Positions 7,195 through 14,698 of a stretch of 15,517 nt of DNA are shown piece by piece (position 1 is the first letter of the stretch; every line of letters starts with the position of its first letter). The stretch comes from Paraktedonobacter sp034437695 (lineage in GTDB: Bacteria > Chloroflexota > Ktedonobacteria > Ktedonobacterales > Ktedonobacteraceae). The stretch is taken from contig DAOTTJ010000437.1 in assembly GCA_034437695.1 (NCBI GenBank), positions 1 through 15,517 of the forward strand, written 5' to 3'. The position numbers and the translations under genes are program-made. The notes under the pieces were generated by a model. It saw nothing but the letters and a program-made list of their open reading frames with translations. It had not been told where the DNA came from and ran no database searches.

Positions 7195-7914
7195 CTAGGG
7201 ATGCAGCATAATTACTCCGGCCAGCTTGATGCGTGCCTGTTGCAGTTGCTCCTGCGCTTGCCTCCCCTGAGTACGCGTTGTCTGACCCATGATTACTGTT
7301 AAGACGGTCTGCTCGGTCAATGCTCCAACCAGCGAAGCATCGGCCCCGGCCAGGACAGACGCACTATGAAAAACGATCATTCCTGACGGCCGCTCTGAAG
7401 CCTGGAGCAACGTCCGCAGGCTCGCAATCACCTCGGCCAGCCGCGACGAGAGCAAAAGCGCGGTCCCCTGCATCGCCGCGCTGCCCGCATTAAAAAGACG
7501 CAGTCCCGGCACAAAGGTTGACTGTAAAACGCTCCCAATCCGCGCAGGCGTGACCTCGCCAGCCTCCAGCACATCACTTAAACCACCCACAGAGGGTCCC
7601 AAACCAAAACGCTGCCGCAAACCAGTCTCAGGCGTGTGCAGATCTGCATCGACCAGAATCGTCTCCGCTCCACTCTGCGCAGAGACGATCGCCAGGTTCG
7701 CCGCCACAATAACCTGATCTTTATAGGGCGAGGCACCAGCCACCAGCAATGTATGGACCGGTGGCCCACCCGGCTTCTCCAACTCCCTATCCCTGTGCTC
7801 GCTCTCCTGCTGAAAACGAATATTCGCAAAAAGTGTATAAAACGCCTGACTATAGGCGGTTGTCTGATCATAATCAGTGAGCAATGCGTGTTGCTCCGGT
7901 GAACGTAATCCCAC
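7195..7914 (-). CDS. CpsD/Wze-like BY-kinase-family protein with degenerate nucleotide-binding motifs (probable pseudokinase)
   Basis: Homologue by layout of the bacterial tyrosine kinases that pair with Wzz-type proteins in polysaccharide export. The fold markers are there: an N-terminal segment with YSQAFYTLFANIRF (21-34) like the family's EAYRxLRTNI, VAANLA (70-75), Walker A' ILVDADLHTPE (86-96), and GLSDVLEAG (111-119). The Walker A site reads GASPYKDQ (60-67) instead of a GxGK[ST] loop: K65 remains, but the preceding Gly and the following Ser/Thr are lost. The Walker B site reads MIVFHSAS (179-186) where the family has hhIIDTPP, so the catalytic Asp is absent. No C-terminal tyrosine cluster is present; the product ends KLAGVIMLHP. 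Thus it probably cannot act as a normal ATPase or kinase and may be a scaffold. The start is GTG, with GAGGAG 8 nt upstream. Confidence 0.8.
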   Translation of the reverse strand: MGLRSPEQHALLTDYDQTTAYSQAFYTLFANIRFQQESEHRDRELEKPGGPPVHTLLVAGASPYKDQVIVAANLAIVSAQSGAETILVDADLHTPETGLRQRFGLGPSVGGLSDVLEAGEVTPARIGSVLQSTFVPGLRLFNAGSAAMQGTALLLSSRLAEVIASLRTLLQASERPSGMIVFHSASVLAGADASLVGALTEQTVLTVIMGQTTRTQGRQAQEQLQQARIKLAGVIMLHP

Positions 7915-7942
7915 GGTGCCAGCTCCTCTAGTTGATTAAGTG

Positions 7943-7971
7943 AGTATACAAGGCACAGCCTATCCCATCAA
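7943..7971 (-). promoter_or_regulatory. Proximal promoter (P2) of the CpsD-like gene
   Basis: On the minus strand: TTGATG (7966-7971), exactly 17-bp spacer, TATACT (7943-7948). This matches the sigma-70 consensus in four and five of six positions. The predicted start point is about 22 nt before the GTG, leaving a short leader with the GAGGAG site. Confidence 0.6.
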
Positions 7972-8024
7972 GATGGACCTCCAAACGGCAAGCCCTCTCT
8001 CTCCCCGTGGCCCTGGCTTCTCGT

Positions 8025-8054
8025 ACTATACTCATTTGCTAAGAAACCTGTCAA
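8025..8054 (-). promoter_or_regulatory. Distal promoter (P1) of the CpsD-like gene, near-consensus
   Basis: On the minus strand: TTGACA (8049-8054, perfect -35), 18-bp spacer, TATAGT (8025-8030, five of six). It lies downstream of the Wzz-like stop (8115) and upstream of P2. The leader would be about 105 nt. The -35 sits in a small CCTG/CAGG dyad. Confidence 0.6.
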
Positions 8055-8114
8055 GCAGGCAAATAGTTCCAGATTGGGCGCGACCATTGACGCCTTTTCA
8101 CGCCGGCCAGACCC

Positions 8115-8945
8115 TCAAGCCGACGTTTCTTTCTGAATGCGTGTGACGTGACCAGGAGCGGGCGCAGATGGTACTTCTCCATAGATGGGAAGTTGCAAAA
8201 GATCAATAACATCTTCTTTTGTCCGCAAACGATCGTCCAGGTAATCGAGTAAGAAAACCAGGGCAATCGCCAGCGCCAGCGCAATCACTACTAGCAAAGC
8301 CAGCAACGTGACCTTGCTGGCCGACGAACCAGGGACCGTCCCAGGATTGGAGGCCGCACTGATCACTCGCGCCGATACTTCCGGCTGGATATAAGTGCCG
8401 TCGGTCGAGGTATGGGTATAGTCGGTTGCTACTACATAATCCAGGTATTGCCCGATACGCATCGATGTGATCTCACCAACCGCGTTGGCTATCGCCCACG
8501 CCCCAGGCTGCGTATTCCAACTGACATTAATAGTCACTAGACTATGCGCACGCGTCGCACTGAGCGCTCCCGCGATACTCCCCGGATCGGTCCAACTCCC
8601 CAACTGGGGATTGACACCATAACGCTGCTGAATCTCGCCCGTATCCAGCCCTATCTGATGCACGACATCACTACAAAACTCCCTGGACGAGAGGATCGGA
8701 CCAGTGACCAGCGTATCAGCCAGCGCCTCCGAAACCGTCACATTGTCCGCAGGGTTGGGGTCGCCTTTGGTCGTAGCCACCAGACCAACCTGGATCGAAA
8801 TATTCGCATTATAAGCGGTCAATGCGCCTACTGTCTTACGCAACTTATAATACTGATAACCAGAATAGGCAGCCACAATCACCACGATCACCACAATTAA
8901 CCAGATATAGCGCCAGATAATTCGCGCATAGGTCCGCAGTTCCAC
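8115..8945 (-). CDS. Wzz-type polysaccharide co-polymerase / chain-length determinant protein
   Basis: Inner-membrane protein expected to control polymer length or couple synthesis to export. The 276 residues show the family layout: a short cytosolic start, helix 1 at about 11-30, a roughly 180-residue extracytoplasmic domain, a Pro/Gly segment SNPGTVPGSSAS (199-210), helix 2 at about 212-234, and a cytosolic tail with LDDRLRTKEDVIDLLQLPIY (236-255), the classic juxtamembrane motif followed by GEVP. The tail is short (about 40 residues), with no fused kinase; the candidate partner is the CpsD-like product of the next gene. The periplasmic part is small for the family. The start is GTG, with AAAGGG about 11 nt upstream. 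A 173-bp spacer separates it from the upstream glycosyltransferase. Confidence 0.85.
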   Translation of the reverse strand: MELRTYARIIWRYIWLIVVIVVIVAAYSGYQYYKLRKTVGALTAYNANISIQVGLVATTKGDPNPADNVTVSEALADTLVTGPILSSREFCSDVVHQIGLDTGEIQQRYGVNPQLGSWTDPGSIAGALSATRAHSLVTINVSWNTQPGAWAIANAVGEITSMRIGQYLDYVVATDYTHTSTDGTYIQPEVSARVISAASNPGTVPGSSASKVTLLALLVVIALALAIALVFLLDYLDDRLRTKEDVIDLLQLPIYGEVPSAPAPGHVTRIQKETSA

Positions 8946-9118
8946 GGCATCTATTCCCTTTCATTTTGAGCCACTGCATACAAAGAGAAAAAGGGTGCTT
9001 CCTCTCTCCCTGCACACCAGAGACTGTTCAAGCATGTATCAAGCTTCTCAGAGGCTCTACTTCACAATAAAACCCACATGGCCCCCAACCTCCCCACCAA
9101 CAAAATATGTATCTCGAT

Positions 9119-10237
9119 CTATAAGCCACTCTGCCCACTAACATACCCATTGCTCATCTTTGCCTCAATAAATTGCAGCATCCGCCGCTGAAAACGCGGC
9201 TTGTCAAAGCTCAGCGCGTGCTCGCGGATCTTAAGCGGGTCATATCTCCGCTCATTAAAACCTGCCAGAACATTCGCCAGACTCTCAACGGTCTGCTCGT
9301 AGAAAAAGGTCCCGGTAACACCATCTACAATCGACGCCAGCGCACCGCCCGCACCGTAGGCAATCACCGGTCGCCCGGAAGCCTGAGCCTCCAACGGCGT
9401 AATCCCAAAATCTTCCTCGCCCGGAAAAAGCAAGGCCCGACAATGGGCCAGATAGTGCAAAACCTCGGCATCGGTGAGGCGACCAGCAAAACGAATGGTC
9501 GGACCCGCCAGGGCCTTGAGGCGCTTCTCGTCCCGCCCACCACCGATAATTACCAGCGGCAATCCCAGCTTATTGCACGCCTGGATCGCCAGGTCTATCC
9601 GCTTATACGGCGCAAACCGGCTGAGAATCAAAAAATAATTCTCCAGTTGCGCCTCAGGATCGAAGAGAAAACGACTCCCCTCGACAGGCGGCGGGATAAC
9701 CACCGCCTCGCGCCGATAGTATTTCTGAATACGCTCCGCAACGACCGGCGAGTTGGCCACAAAATAATCGACACGCTGCGCACTGGTCTGATCCCATACG
9801 CGCAACCAGGTGATCAGAAAAGGCAGCACACGCCGCGCCATCCCACCCAGTTGCTCGCGCTCAACGTACTCGCGGTAATTCCAGCACCAGCGCATCGGCG
9901 TATGACAATAACAGATATGCAGCGTCTCCGGCCTGATAATCACACCCTTGCCAAACGCGCTCGAACTACTCAGCACCAGATCATACCCCCGCAAATCCAG
10001 GTTCTCCATCGCCACCGGGTACAAGGGCAGATATGGCTGATGATGGTTGATCACAAAAGGCAACTTCTGCATAAAACTTGTACGAACATCTATCTGCTGA
10101 AACGCCGGGTCAACACGCCGGGGATCGTAGATCGAGGTATACAGCGGAGCATCAGGAAACAATTCATGGAGAGCCAGCACCACACGCTCGGCTCCCCCCA
10201 TCTGATTCAGATAATCGTGGACCAGCGCAACCTTCAT
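9119..10237 (-). CDS. Glycosyltransferase family 4 (GT-B fold), WbaZ-like
   Basis: Retaining sugar transferase predicted to add a hexose (mannose-like in many relatives) to the lipid-linked repeat unit at the cytosolic membrane face. In the 372 residues, MGGAERVV (13-20) forms the N-terminal glycine loop; CYCHTPMRWCWNYREY (109-124) is typical of the WbaZ-like branch; LSRFAPYKRID (205-215) supplies the R and K that contact the nucleotide diphosphate; and EEDFGITPLE (274-283) contains the E-x7-E signature (E275, E283). No signal peptide or membrane helix. It begins 4 nt after the stop of the sugar-1-phosphate transferase gene, so the two are almost certainly cotranscribed. Donor and acceptor cannot be inferred. 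Confidence 0.92.
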   Translation of the reverse strand: MKVALVHDYLNQMGGAERVVLALHELFPDAPLYTSIYDPRRVDPAFQQIDVRTSFMQKLPFVINHHQPYLPLYPVAMENLDLRGYDLVLSSSSAFGKGVIIRPETLHICYCHTPMRWCWNYREYVEREQLGGMARRVLPFLITWLRVWDQTSAQRVDYFVANSPVVAERIQKYYRREAVVIPPPVEGSRFLFDPEAQLENYFLILSRFAPYKRIDLAIQACNKLGLPLVIIGGGRDEKRLKALAGPTIRFAGRLTDAEVLHYLAHCRALLFPGEEDFGITPLEAQASGRPVIAYGAGGALASIVDGVTGTFFYEQTVESLANVLAGFNERRYDPLKIREHALSFDKPRFQRRMLQFIEAKMSNGYVSGQSGL

Positions 10238-10241
10238 CGTC

Positions 10242-11861
10242 CTAATACGCTCCTCGGCTAAACAACACCGCTGGGATCGTGCGCGAAAGAATACGATAGT
10301 AGAGCCGCAACGACCAGTTCTCGATATAGTACAGATCCATCAATACGCCCTCGTCAAACGAGAGATTACTGCGCCCACGCACCTGCCACAGTCCAGTCAT
10401 CCCCGGCTTCATCGCCAGACGACCCTTCTGCCAACTCTCGTACTGCGCAACTTCGCGCGGCAACGGCGGACGCGGTCCGACCAGACTCATATCGCCCTGC
10501 AAAACATTAAAGAGCTGAGGAATCTCGTCAAGACTGGTGCGCCGTAAAAACTTGCCAATCGGTGTCACACGCGGATCGTCCTTCATCTTAAAGAGCGGCC
10601 CCTGCGCCTCGTTCTGCGTCAACAGGTTCTTCAATTGCTGCTCAGCATCTCTGCGCATCGAACGAAATTTATAACAACGGAACAAGCGCCCGTTCAGACC
10701 AACACGGTTCTGATGGAAAACAACTTCACCCGGCGAGGTTAGCTTGATCAACAGGGCAAAACACAGCCAGATCGGCGAACCCAATACCAGGATCAACGCC
10801 GCTCCCACAATATCCGTCAGACGCATCACCGCACGCTGAATGGTGTTTAAAGGCTGCTGTCTGATACCCAACAAAGGCACACCCTCAATCGCCTCCATGT
10901 CGATGCGCGAAAGACTCAGCTCGTATAGCTCCGGCACTAGCTTGAAAGACGCCCCCAACCGCTCACACAACCTCACACTACGGATCGTCTGTTGATGCAG
11001 CTCAGAGGGCAAGGCAATGATCACCTCATCCACCCTCATCGAGCGAATCACCATCGCTAGATCGTCTAATGTCCCCAGAAGCTTAAAACGACCAAAATCA
11101 GCCGGCGGCTCGTGAATATCGTGCAAAAATCCCACAATCGAAAATCCCAGGTTGGGCGTCGCCGCAATATGCTGCATGATCAGCTTACCCAGCCGACCCG
11201 AACCAACGACTAGCAAACGCGTCTCCCCCAGACCCAGCCGATGCAGTAAACCCACCAGCGTCGAGATAAACATGCGTCCGATACAGAGCACAATACACGA
11301 GACAAACCAGATAAACGGCACAAGTAAACGCGAGTTTGACGGCGGCTCAAAGACAAAGTAGTAGGCTACCAGAATCGAAACACCTACCGTCAATGAGGTG
11401 ACAATCCCACGCATCTGCATAAACAGGTTGCTTGGCCTCAGAGCATACAACCCACGCACCGCGAAGATGAGCACAACGCCAATAATAATTCCTATCTCCA
11501 GCGACATAAAAGAACTTATAGGTGTATAGTCCCCACTCCGCGAAAGAGACCCTCCTCCACCGCTTCCAAAAACGTTGGTACGCAAACGCGAGATAAAATC
11601 GCTGTGAAAAAGTACTTCATAACGAATGAAATGCGCGATATGAAACGCAATATAGACAAGAAACACGTCGACAACGATAGTCAGAACAACTTCAAACAGA
11701 CGCCACTGACGACGATGCGAACGACGGCTGGAGATGACTTTGGTAATCTGTCCCGTCGCTCCCCCCGTAGGGATTGGTCCCTCAGGACCCTGCTCAGACA
11801 TAAACCTTCCACGCGGTCTGATCGGTTGTGTTAATTCACTGCTGTTCACGAATTGAGCCAT
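10242..11861 (-). CDS. Polyprenyl-phosphate sugar-1-phosphate transferase (initiating enzyme, WbaP/WcaJ/CpsE type)
   Basis: Transfers a hexose-1-phosphate from a nucleotide sugar onto undecaprenyl phosphate, the first step of exopolysaccharide repeat-unit synthesis. In 539 residues: about four helices (near 55-78, 121-140, 153-171, 179-203), a Rossmann-like domain with VVGSGRLG (218-225), a membrane re-entrant helix (about 351-373), then the catalytic bacterial sugar transferase domain with LTSPGEVVFHQNRVGLNG, YKFRSM (397-402), RTSLDEIPQLFNV (441-453, D445/E446 being the family catalytic pair), LVGPRPPLP and KPGMTGLWQVRGRS. Everything expected is present. The ATG start overlaps the upstream glycosyltransferase by 26 bp. 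An in-frame ATG at 11801, behind GGAAGG, is an alternative start that would remove only a disordered 20-residue segment. Confidence 0.95.
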   Translation of the reverse strand: MAQFVNSSELTQPIRPRGRFMSEQGPEGPIPTGGATGQITKVISSRRSHRRQWRLFEVVLTIVVDVFLVYIAFHIAHFIRYEVLFHSDFISRLRTNVFGSGGGGSLSRSGDYTPISSFMSLEIGIIIGVVLIFAVRGLYALRPSNLFMQMRGIVTSLTVGVSILVAYYFVFEPPSNSRLLVPFIWFVSCIVLCIGRMFISTLVGLLHRLGLGETRLLVVGSGRLGKLIMQHIAATPNLGFSIVGFLHDIHEPPADFGRFKLLGTLDDLAMVIRSMRVDEVIIALPSELHQQTIRSVRLCERLGASFKLVPELYELSLSRIDMEAIEGVPLLGIRQQPLNTIQRAVMRLTDIVGAALILVLGSPIWLCFALLIKLTSPGEVVFHQNRVGLNGRLFRCYKFRSMRRDAEQQLKNLLTQNEAQGPLFKMKDDPRVTPIGKFLRRTSLDEIPQLFNVLQGDMSLVGPRPPLPREVAQYESWQKGRLAMKPGMTGLWQVRGRSNLSFDEGVLMDLYYIENWSLRLYYRILSRTIPAVLFSRGAY

Positions 11862-13074
11862 ATCCTATTTTACTCTCATCTATAGAAGTCCGAGTTGCTG
11901 ATCCTACATTGCCTGGCACTACATGAGCCGTTACAGCTTGTTCATAAACAGTTAAGGTCTGGCGCAGCATGCCAGCAGCGGAAAAACGCTCACTCACACT
12001 GGCAGCCTGAGCACGCGACCTCTCCCCAATGGCAGGATCGTTCAAGGCCCGATGCACGGCCAGCGCCAGAGCATCGACATCGTGCGGCTCTACCAACTGG
12101 GCGATCCCCGCTCCCGCTTCAGGCAGACTGGATATACTCGACGTAATCACCGGCACCCCACAGGCAAGAGCTTCTGTCACCGGCATGCCAAATCCCTCAT
12201 AGAGCGATGGATAGGCAAACACCGCCGCCGCACGATACCAGAGAGGCAGCTCCTGCTCTTCGACAAAACCTGGAAACAGTACCTCTTCCGTCAATCCCAA
12301 CTCCCGCACTCGTGCATAAATCTCATCATACAACCAGCCCTTCCCACCCGCCAGCACCAGCTTCACCCGCTTACCCTCCATCTGCCGCAAACGCGCATAC
12401 GCCTCCAACAAGACCAGAATGTTCTTGCGCGGCTCCAACGTTCCTAGATAAAGGATAAAATCTTCCCCCAGACTGCGCCGCTCGCGAAACTCCCGCACAA
12501 CCCGTTCGTCCACACCGCGCGTAAAACGCTCGTCAACACACGGATAGACCGTCGCAATCCGCTCAGCCTCAATCCCCAATAGTTCACTCGCATCGCGCCT
12601 GGTACTTTCAGATACCGCGATAATCCTGCTCGCACGCCGCAAACTACGCACGGTAAACGTCCGATGATACATCCTCTTAGGACGCGTCAGTACCTCCGGC
12701 AAGCGCAAAAAGGCCAGATCGTGTAAGGTCACTACCCCCGCACACTCACGCGGCAATCTCTCAGGCAAGACGTTGGCCGGCGCATGCAAGACCTGGATAC
12801 CACCTTCACGAATCAAACCAGGCAATGTCATCTGCTCCCACATAATCCGCGTCACCGGCCTGGCTTCAGACCAGGCCGCCGCGACAAAGGTAAGCTGCGG
12901 ATGCCTTATCCCTAAACGCTCAACTACCTCAGAACCGTTGACGAAAATGGTATATCTGTGTACACCAGGCTGCCGCGCTAACTCCGTCAATAAATAACGG
13001 ATATAACGACTTATACCACCATTACGGTAACTTTGACTGAATGAGAGTAATTGAGCATTAATACCAATATGCAT
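11836..13074 (-). CDS. Glycosyltransferase family 4 (GT-B fold), first in the polysaccharide gene set
   Basis: Second retaining GT4 enzyme of the cluster. The 412-residue product has the N-terminal glycine-rich acceptor-side loop RNGGISRYIRYL (17-28), VTLHDLAF (115-122), IIAVSESTRRD (151-161), the donor-phosphate contact GTLEPRKN (211-218) and YEGFGMPVTEALACGVPVI (292-310) with E293-x7-E301. It resembles mannosyl- and rhamnosyl-type GT4 proteins more than the WbaZ-like one nearby, so the two probably add different residues. The last roughly 30 residues are polar and probably disordered, and their codons overlap the next gene by 26 bp. GAGGAG lies 5 nt before the ATG. An 86-bp gap separates it from the hydrolase gene upstream. 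Confidence 0.92.
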   Translation of the reverse strand: MHIGINAQLLSFSQSYRNGGISRYIRYLLTELARQPGVHRYTIFVNGSEVVERLGIRHPQLTFVAAAWSEARPVTRIMWEQMTLPGLIREGGIQVLHAPANVLPERLPRECAGVVTLHDLAFLRLPEVLTRPKRMYHRTFTVRSLRRASRIIAVSESTRRDASELLGIEAERIATVYPCVDERFTRGVDERVVREFRERRSLGEDFILYLGTLEPRKNILVLLEAYARLRQMEGKRVKLVLAGGKGWLYDEIYARVRELGLTEEVLFPGFVEEQELPLWYRAAAVFAYPSLYEGFGMPVTEALACGVPVITSSISSLPEAGAGIAQLVEPHDVDALALAVHRALNDPAIGERSRAQAASVSERFSAAGMLRQTLTVYEQAVTAHVVPGNVGSATRTSIDESKIGYGSIREQQ

Positions 13075-13160
13075 ACCATCTCCTCATGGCTCTATAACGT
13101 CTCTGAATTTAGACCGGTAACACGAGCAGCCTTTTTCACGCCCCCTGTACCATCACTCTC

Positions 13161-14120
13161 TCAATCATGCTCAGAAACATCGCTCCGCCGCCACGTCAGG
13201 CCGTTGTCGTGCAACGATAGCGCGATCTCTCCGCCCGCGTACAGCGCACTCAAAGCCGCCTGCACAGTCATCTGACACAACACATATTGCGAAAGTGTGG
13301 AGATATCCACTTTCTGCGCCACCGCCACCGCACGCAAAATCTCTGTCCCCGGACGCCCCACACCATCAGACAGCGCCTCTTTTACTTGCTCCAGTATACT
13401 CTGCAAACGCTCAGTCGTATACTTAATCACCCGTTTGGCCTGTTCTGACGAGGTATACAACTCACCATGTCCAGCAACTATTTGTTTGAACGTTGGGATA
13501 GCTGTTTCTTGCGTATTTCCTTCTGCACTTCCCAACAAACTAAGCAAGCGCTCAAGACTCATCAGGCCCTGCCGCACATCGGTATAGAACGGAATACGGT
13601 GCTTATCAAGGATCTCAGGAGTGAGAAAGGCATCGCCGACAAATAGCGTCTCACCGTACGCCAGTCCTACCTGCTCCAGACTATGGCCAGGCAGAGGCAA
13701 CACACGTACCGGGTACCTGCCAAGCTGCTGCTCCTCACCGGTCAGAATCACATCGGCCAGACACGGCTTGGCCAGCAAGAACTTCTGTTGCAGCTCACGC
13801 GGCGGTTGTGCTCCGAAGAGATAGAGCGGCTCCAGAATAGGACCAGACATCACAGCCGCCTCCACGCGCGTCGCGTAGACCTTTATACCCGTCTGGCGCA
13901 CCAGATAGTCCGCACCGCCAAAGTGGTCAGCGTGGGCGTGCGTCACCACCAGCGCCTCGGGTACAAGGTCCAACTTACGCACCTGCTTGAGAATCTCACG
14001 CCCCACATCTTTATCCATCCCACTATCAATGAGCAAACAATGCCCCTCGCGAGCAATCACCCCAATATTCGCACCACCCTGAATAACCCAGACATCTTCC
14101 CTAAGTTGTTCCAGCTGCAT
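13161..14120 (-). CDS. Metallo-beta-lactamase fold metallo-hydrolase with a helical C-terminal extension
   Basis: Predicted two-metal hydrolase of 319 residues from the chosen start. Metal ligands are complete: THAHADHFGG with H61, H63, D65 and H66; H146 in PLPGHS; D163 in FVGDAFL; H218 in VAGHGE. The active domain ends near residue 230. A charged, mostly helical extension of about 90 residues (KRVIKYTTERLQSILEQVKE onward) follows, which might mediate oligomer or substrate contacts. Substrate is unknown; the glyoxalase II, lactonase and general MBL branches cannot be separated by eye. I chose the ATG at 14120 because the frame begins well there (MQLEQLREDVWVIQGG). A longer ATG at 14198 has no ribosome site and lies within a likely -10 box. 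It precedes the polysaccharide genes on the same strand, but need not belong to the pathway. Confidence 0.85.
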   Translation of the reverse strand: MQLEQLREDVWVIQGGANIGVIAREGHCLLIDSGMDKDVGREILKQVRKLDLVPEALVVTHAHADHFGGADYLVRQTGIKVYATRVEAAVMSGPILEPLYLFGAQPPRELQQKFLLAKPCLADVILTGEEQQLGRYPVRVLPLPGHSLEQVGLAYGETLFVGDAFLTPEILDKHRIPFYTDVRQGLMSLERLLSLLGSAEGNTQETAIPTFKQIVAGHGELYTSSEQAKRVIKYTTERLQSILEQVKEALSDGVGRPGTEILRAVAVAQKVDISTLSQYVLCQMTVQAALSALYAGGEIALSLHDNGLTWRRSDVSEHD

Positions 14121-14193
14121 CGGCTTTCTCTCCCCCTTCCGGCCTGCACAGAATGACTTCGCCAGCCCTCTTTCAATCGTCCTATCCCCCACG

Positions 14194-14202
14194 ATCATAA
14201 CA
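14194..14202 (-). promoter_or_regulatory. Extended -10 promoter of the hydrolase gene
   Basis: On the minus strand TGTTATGAT reads as TG-n-TATGAT, an extended -10 matching the TATAAT consensus in five of six positions. No good -35 is spaced from it, which is usual for extended -10 promoters. It lies about 74 bp before the chosen ATG. Confidence 0.4.
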
Positions 14203-14580
14203 CGTTTGGGAAAGAAGAACTATGCCAGCTATACGAGCTTCTTGCATCACCATCCCCTGCCGGTATATAATTCACAAACAGAGGAGCGCCATACCCTGTA
14301 CAGCAAACACCCGCAGAAGCCTGCGCGGTCCCTGGCACAACCCGCTGCAACATGCGGACAGCGGACAATGGCACATCCATCCAGGACAGGACACAAAGGC
14401 ATCGCGTGCCTTTGTACACGAGAGTGCCAGGGACCCGATAGCTCGATAGACAGATGTCTGTACGTTTGTCTGGAACTATCTGTAGTCTTCAAAGGGAGCA
14501 ATGGCCACTGACGTTCTTTTTCTTCTCGCACGAGAGAAAGGAATACGGTCGCGCAAAGCTTACCCAAAAAGAGATGTGCG
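14203..14580. other. Long divergent intergenic region, no supported gene
   Basis: Between the divergently transcribed hydrolase and phosphatase genes. Short open frames occur on both strands but have biased, low-complexity or Cys/His/Pro-rich translations and no coherent domain, so I call none. The region holds the inverted-repeat element at 14327-14435, a small hairpin CGCAG-AAGC-like (14312-14325), a 12-bp dyad ACAGA-TG-TCTGT (14450-14461) and a TCTCG/CGAGA dyad near 14533-14544. Confidence 0.5.
14327..14435. repeat. 109-bp element bounded by perfect 12-bp inverted repeats with nested hairpins
   Basis: GGTCCCTGGCAC (14327-14338) is exactly complementary to 14424-14435. Inside are a 9-bp perfect hairpin (ACAAAGGCA 14393-14401 with 14407-14415, 5-nt loop) and a 6-bp one (CCGCTG 14342-14347 with CAGCGG 14359-14364), so a branched, multiloop RNA is possible. 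Tandem 7-mers GCGGACA (14354-14367) and a doubled AGGACA (14383-14393) lie between them. A second copy of TGGCACA (14369-14375; first at 14333-14339) could compete for the right arm. No target-site duplication is visible at the ends. It could be a structured RNA, a MITE-like remnant or a DNA-level regulatory element. Confidence 0.6.
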
Positions 14581-14609
14581 TTGCGTTTTTCTCTGCATCG
14601 GTGTATTAT
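14581..14609 (+). promoter_or_regulatory. Promoter of the PP2C phosphatase gene
   Basis: TTGCGT (14581-14586), exactly 17-bp spacer, TATTAT (14604-14609, five of six to consensus). The -35 box is weak beyond TTG. The transcript would start near 14616 and leave a leader of about 105 nt before the GTG. Confidence 0.5.
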
Positions 14610-14627
14610 AGCCTAAACTTTCAGCAA

Positions 14628-14698
14628 CTGGTAGGGCTTAAACACCTTGCAGGAAGCGACATTTCGCACAAATACGAAAGGGCGACCGCAGGGGAACC
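14628..14698 (+). other. Possibly structured leader RNA upstream of the PP2C gene
   Basis: Within the predicted leader, GTAGGG-c-TT (near 14628-14636) can pair with AA-CCCTAC (near 14694-14702) to close a domain. Inside it are short stems GCGA/TCGC and TTTCG/CGAAA that compete for the same bases. The motif matches no riboswitch consensus I know. The stems are short, so this may be coincidence. Confidence 0.2.

Noticed and set aside
9173..10261. 362-codon plus-strand open frame opposite a glycosyltransferase gene
   Set aside because: Lies exactly antisense to a well-supported GT4 gene. Its translation is rich in R, Q, T and H with no domain, as expected from codon bias of the real gene.
11836..11861. 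26-bp overlap of two genes as a possible frameshift or misassembly
   Set aside because: Both proteins are complete and in family length range. An in-frame ATG at 11801 would also remove the overlap.
14327..14435. Known RNA classes (tRNA, tmRNA, SRP RNA, RNase P RNA, common riboswitches) for the inverted-repeat element
   Set aside because: The conserved sequence blocks of these RNAs are not seen, and helix lengths do not fit.
14247..14567. Small open frames on both strands of the divergent intergenic region
   Set aside because: They cross the inverted-repeat element, lack ribosome sites and have incoherent translations with no domain.
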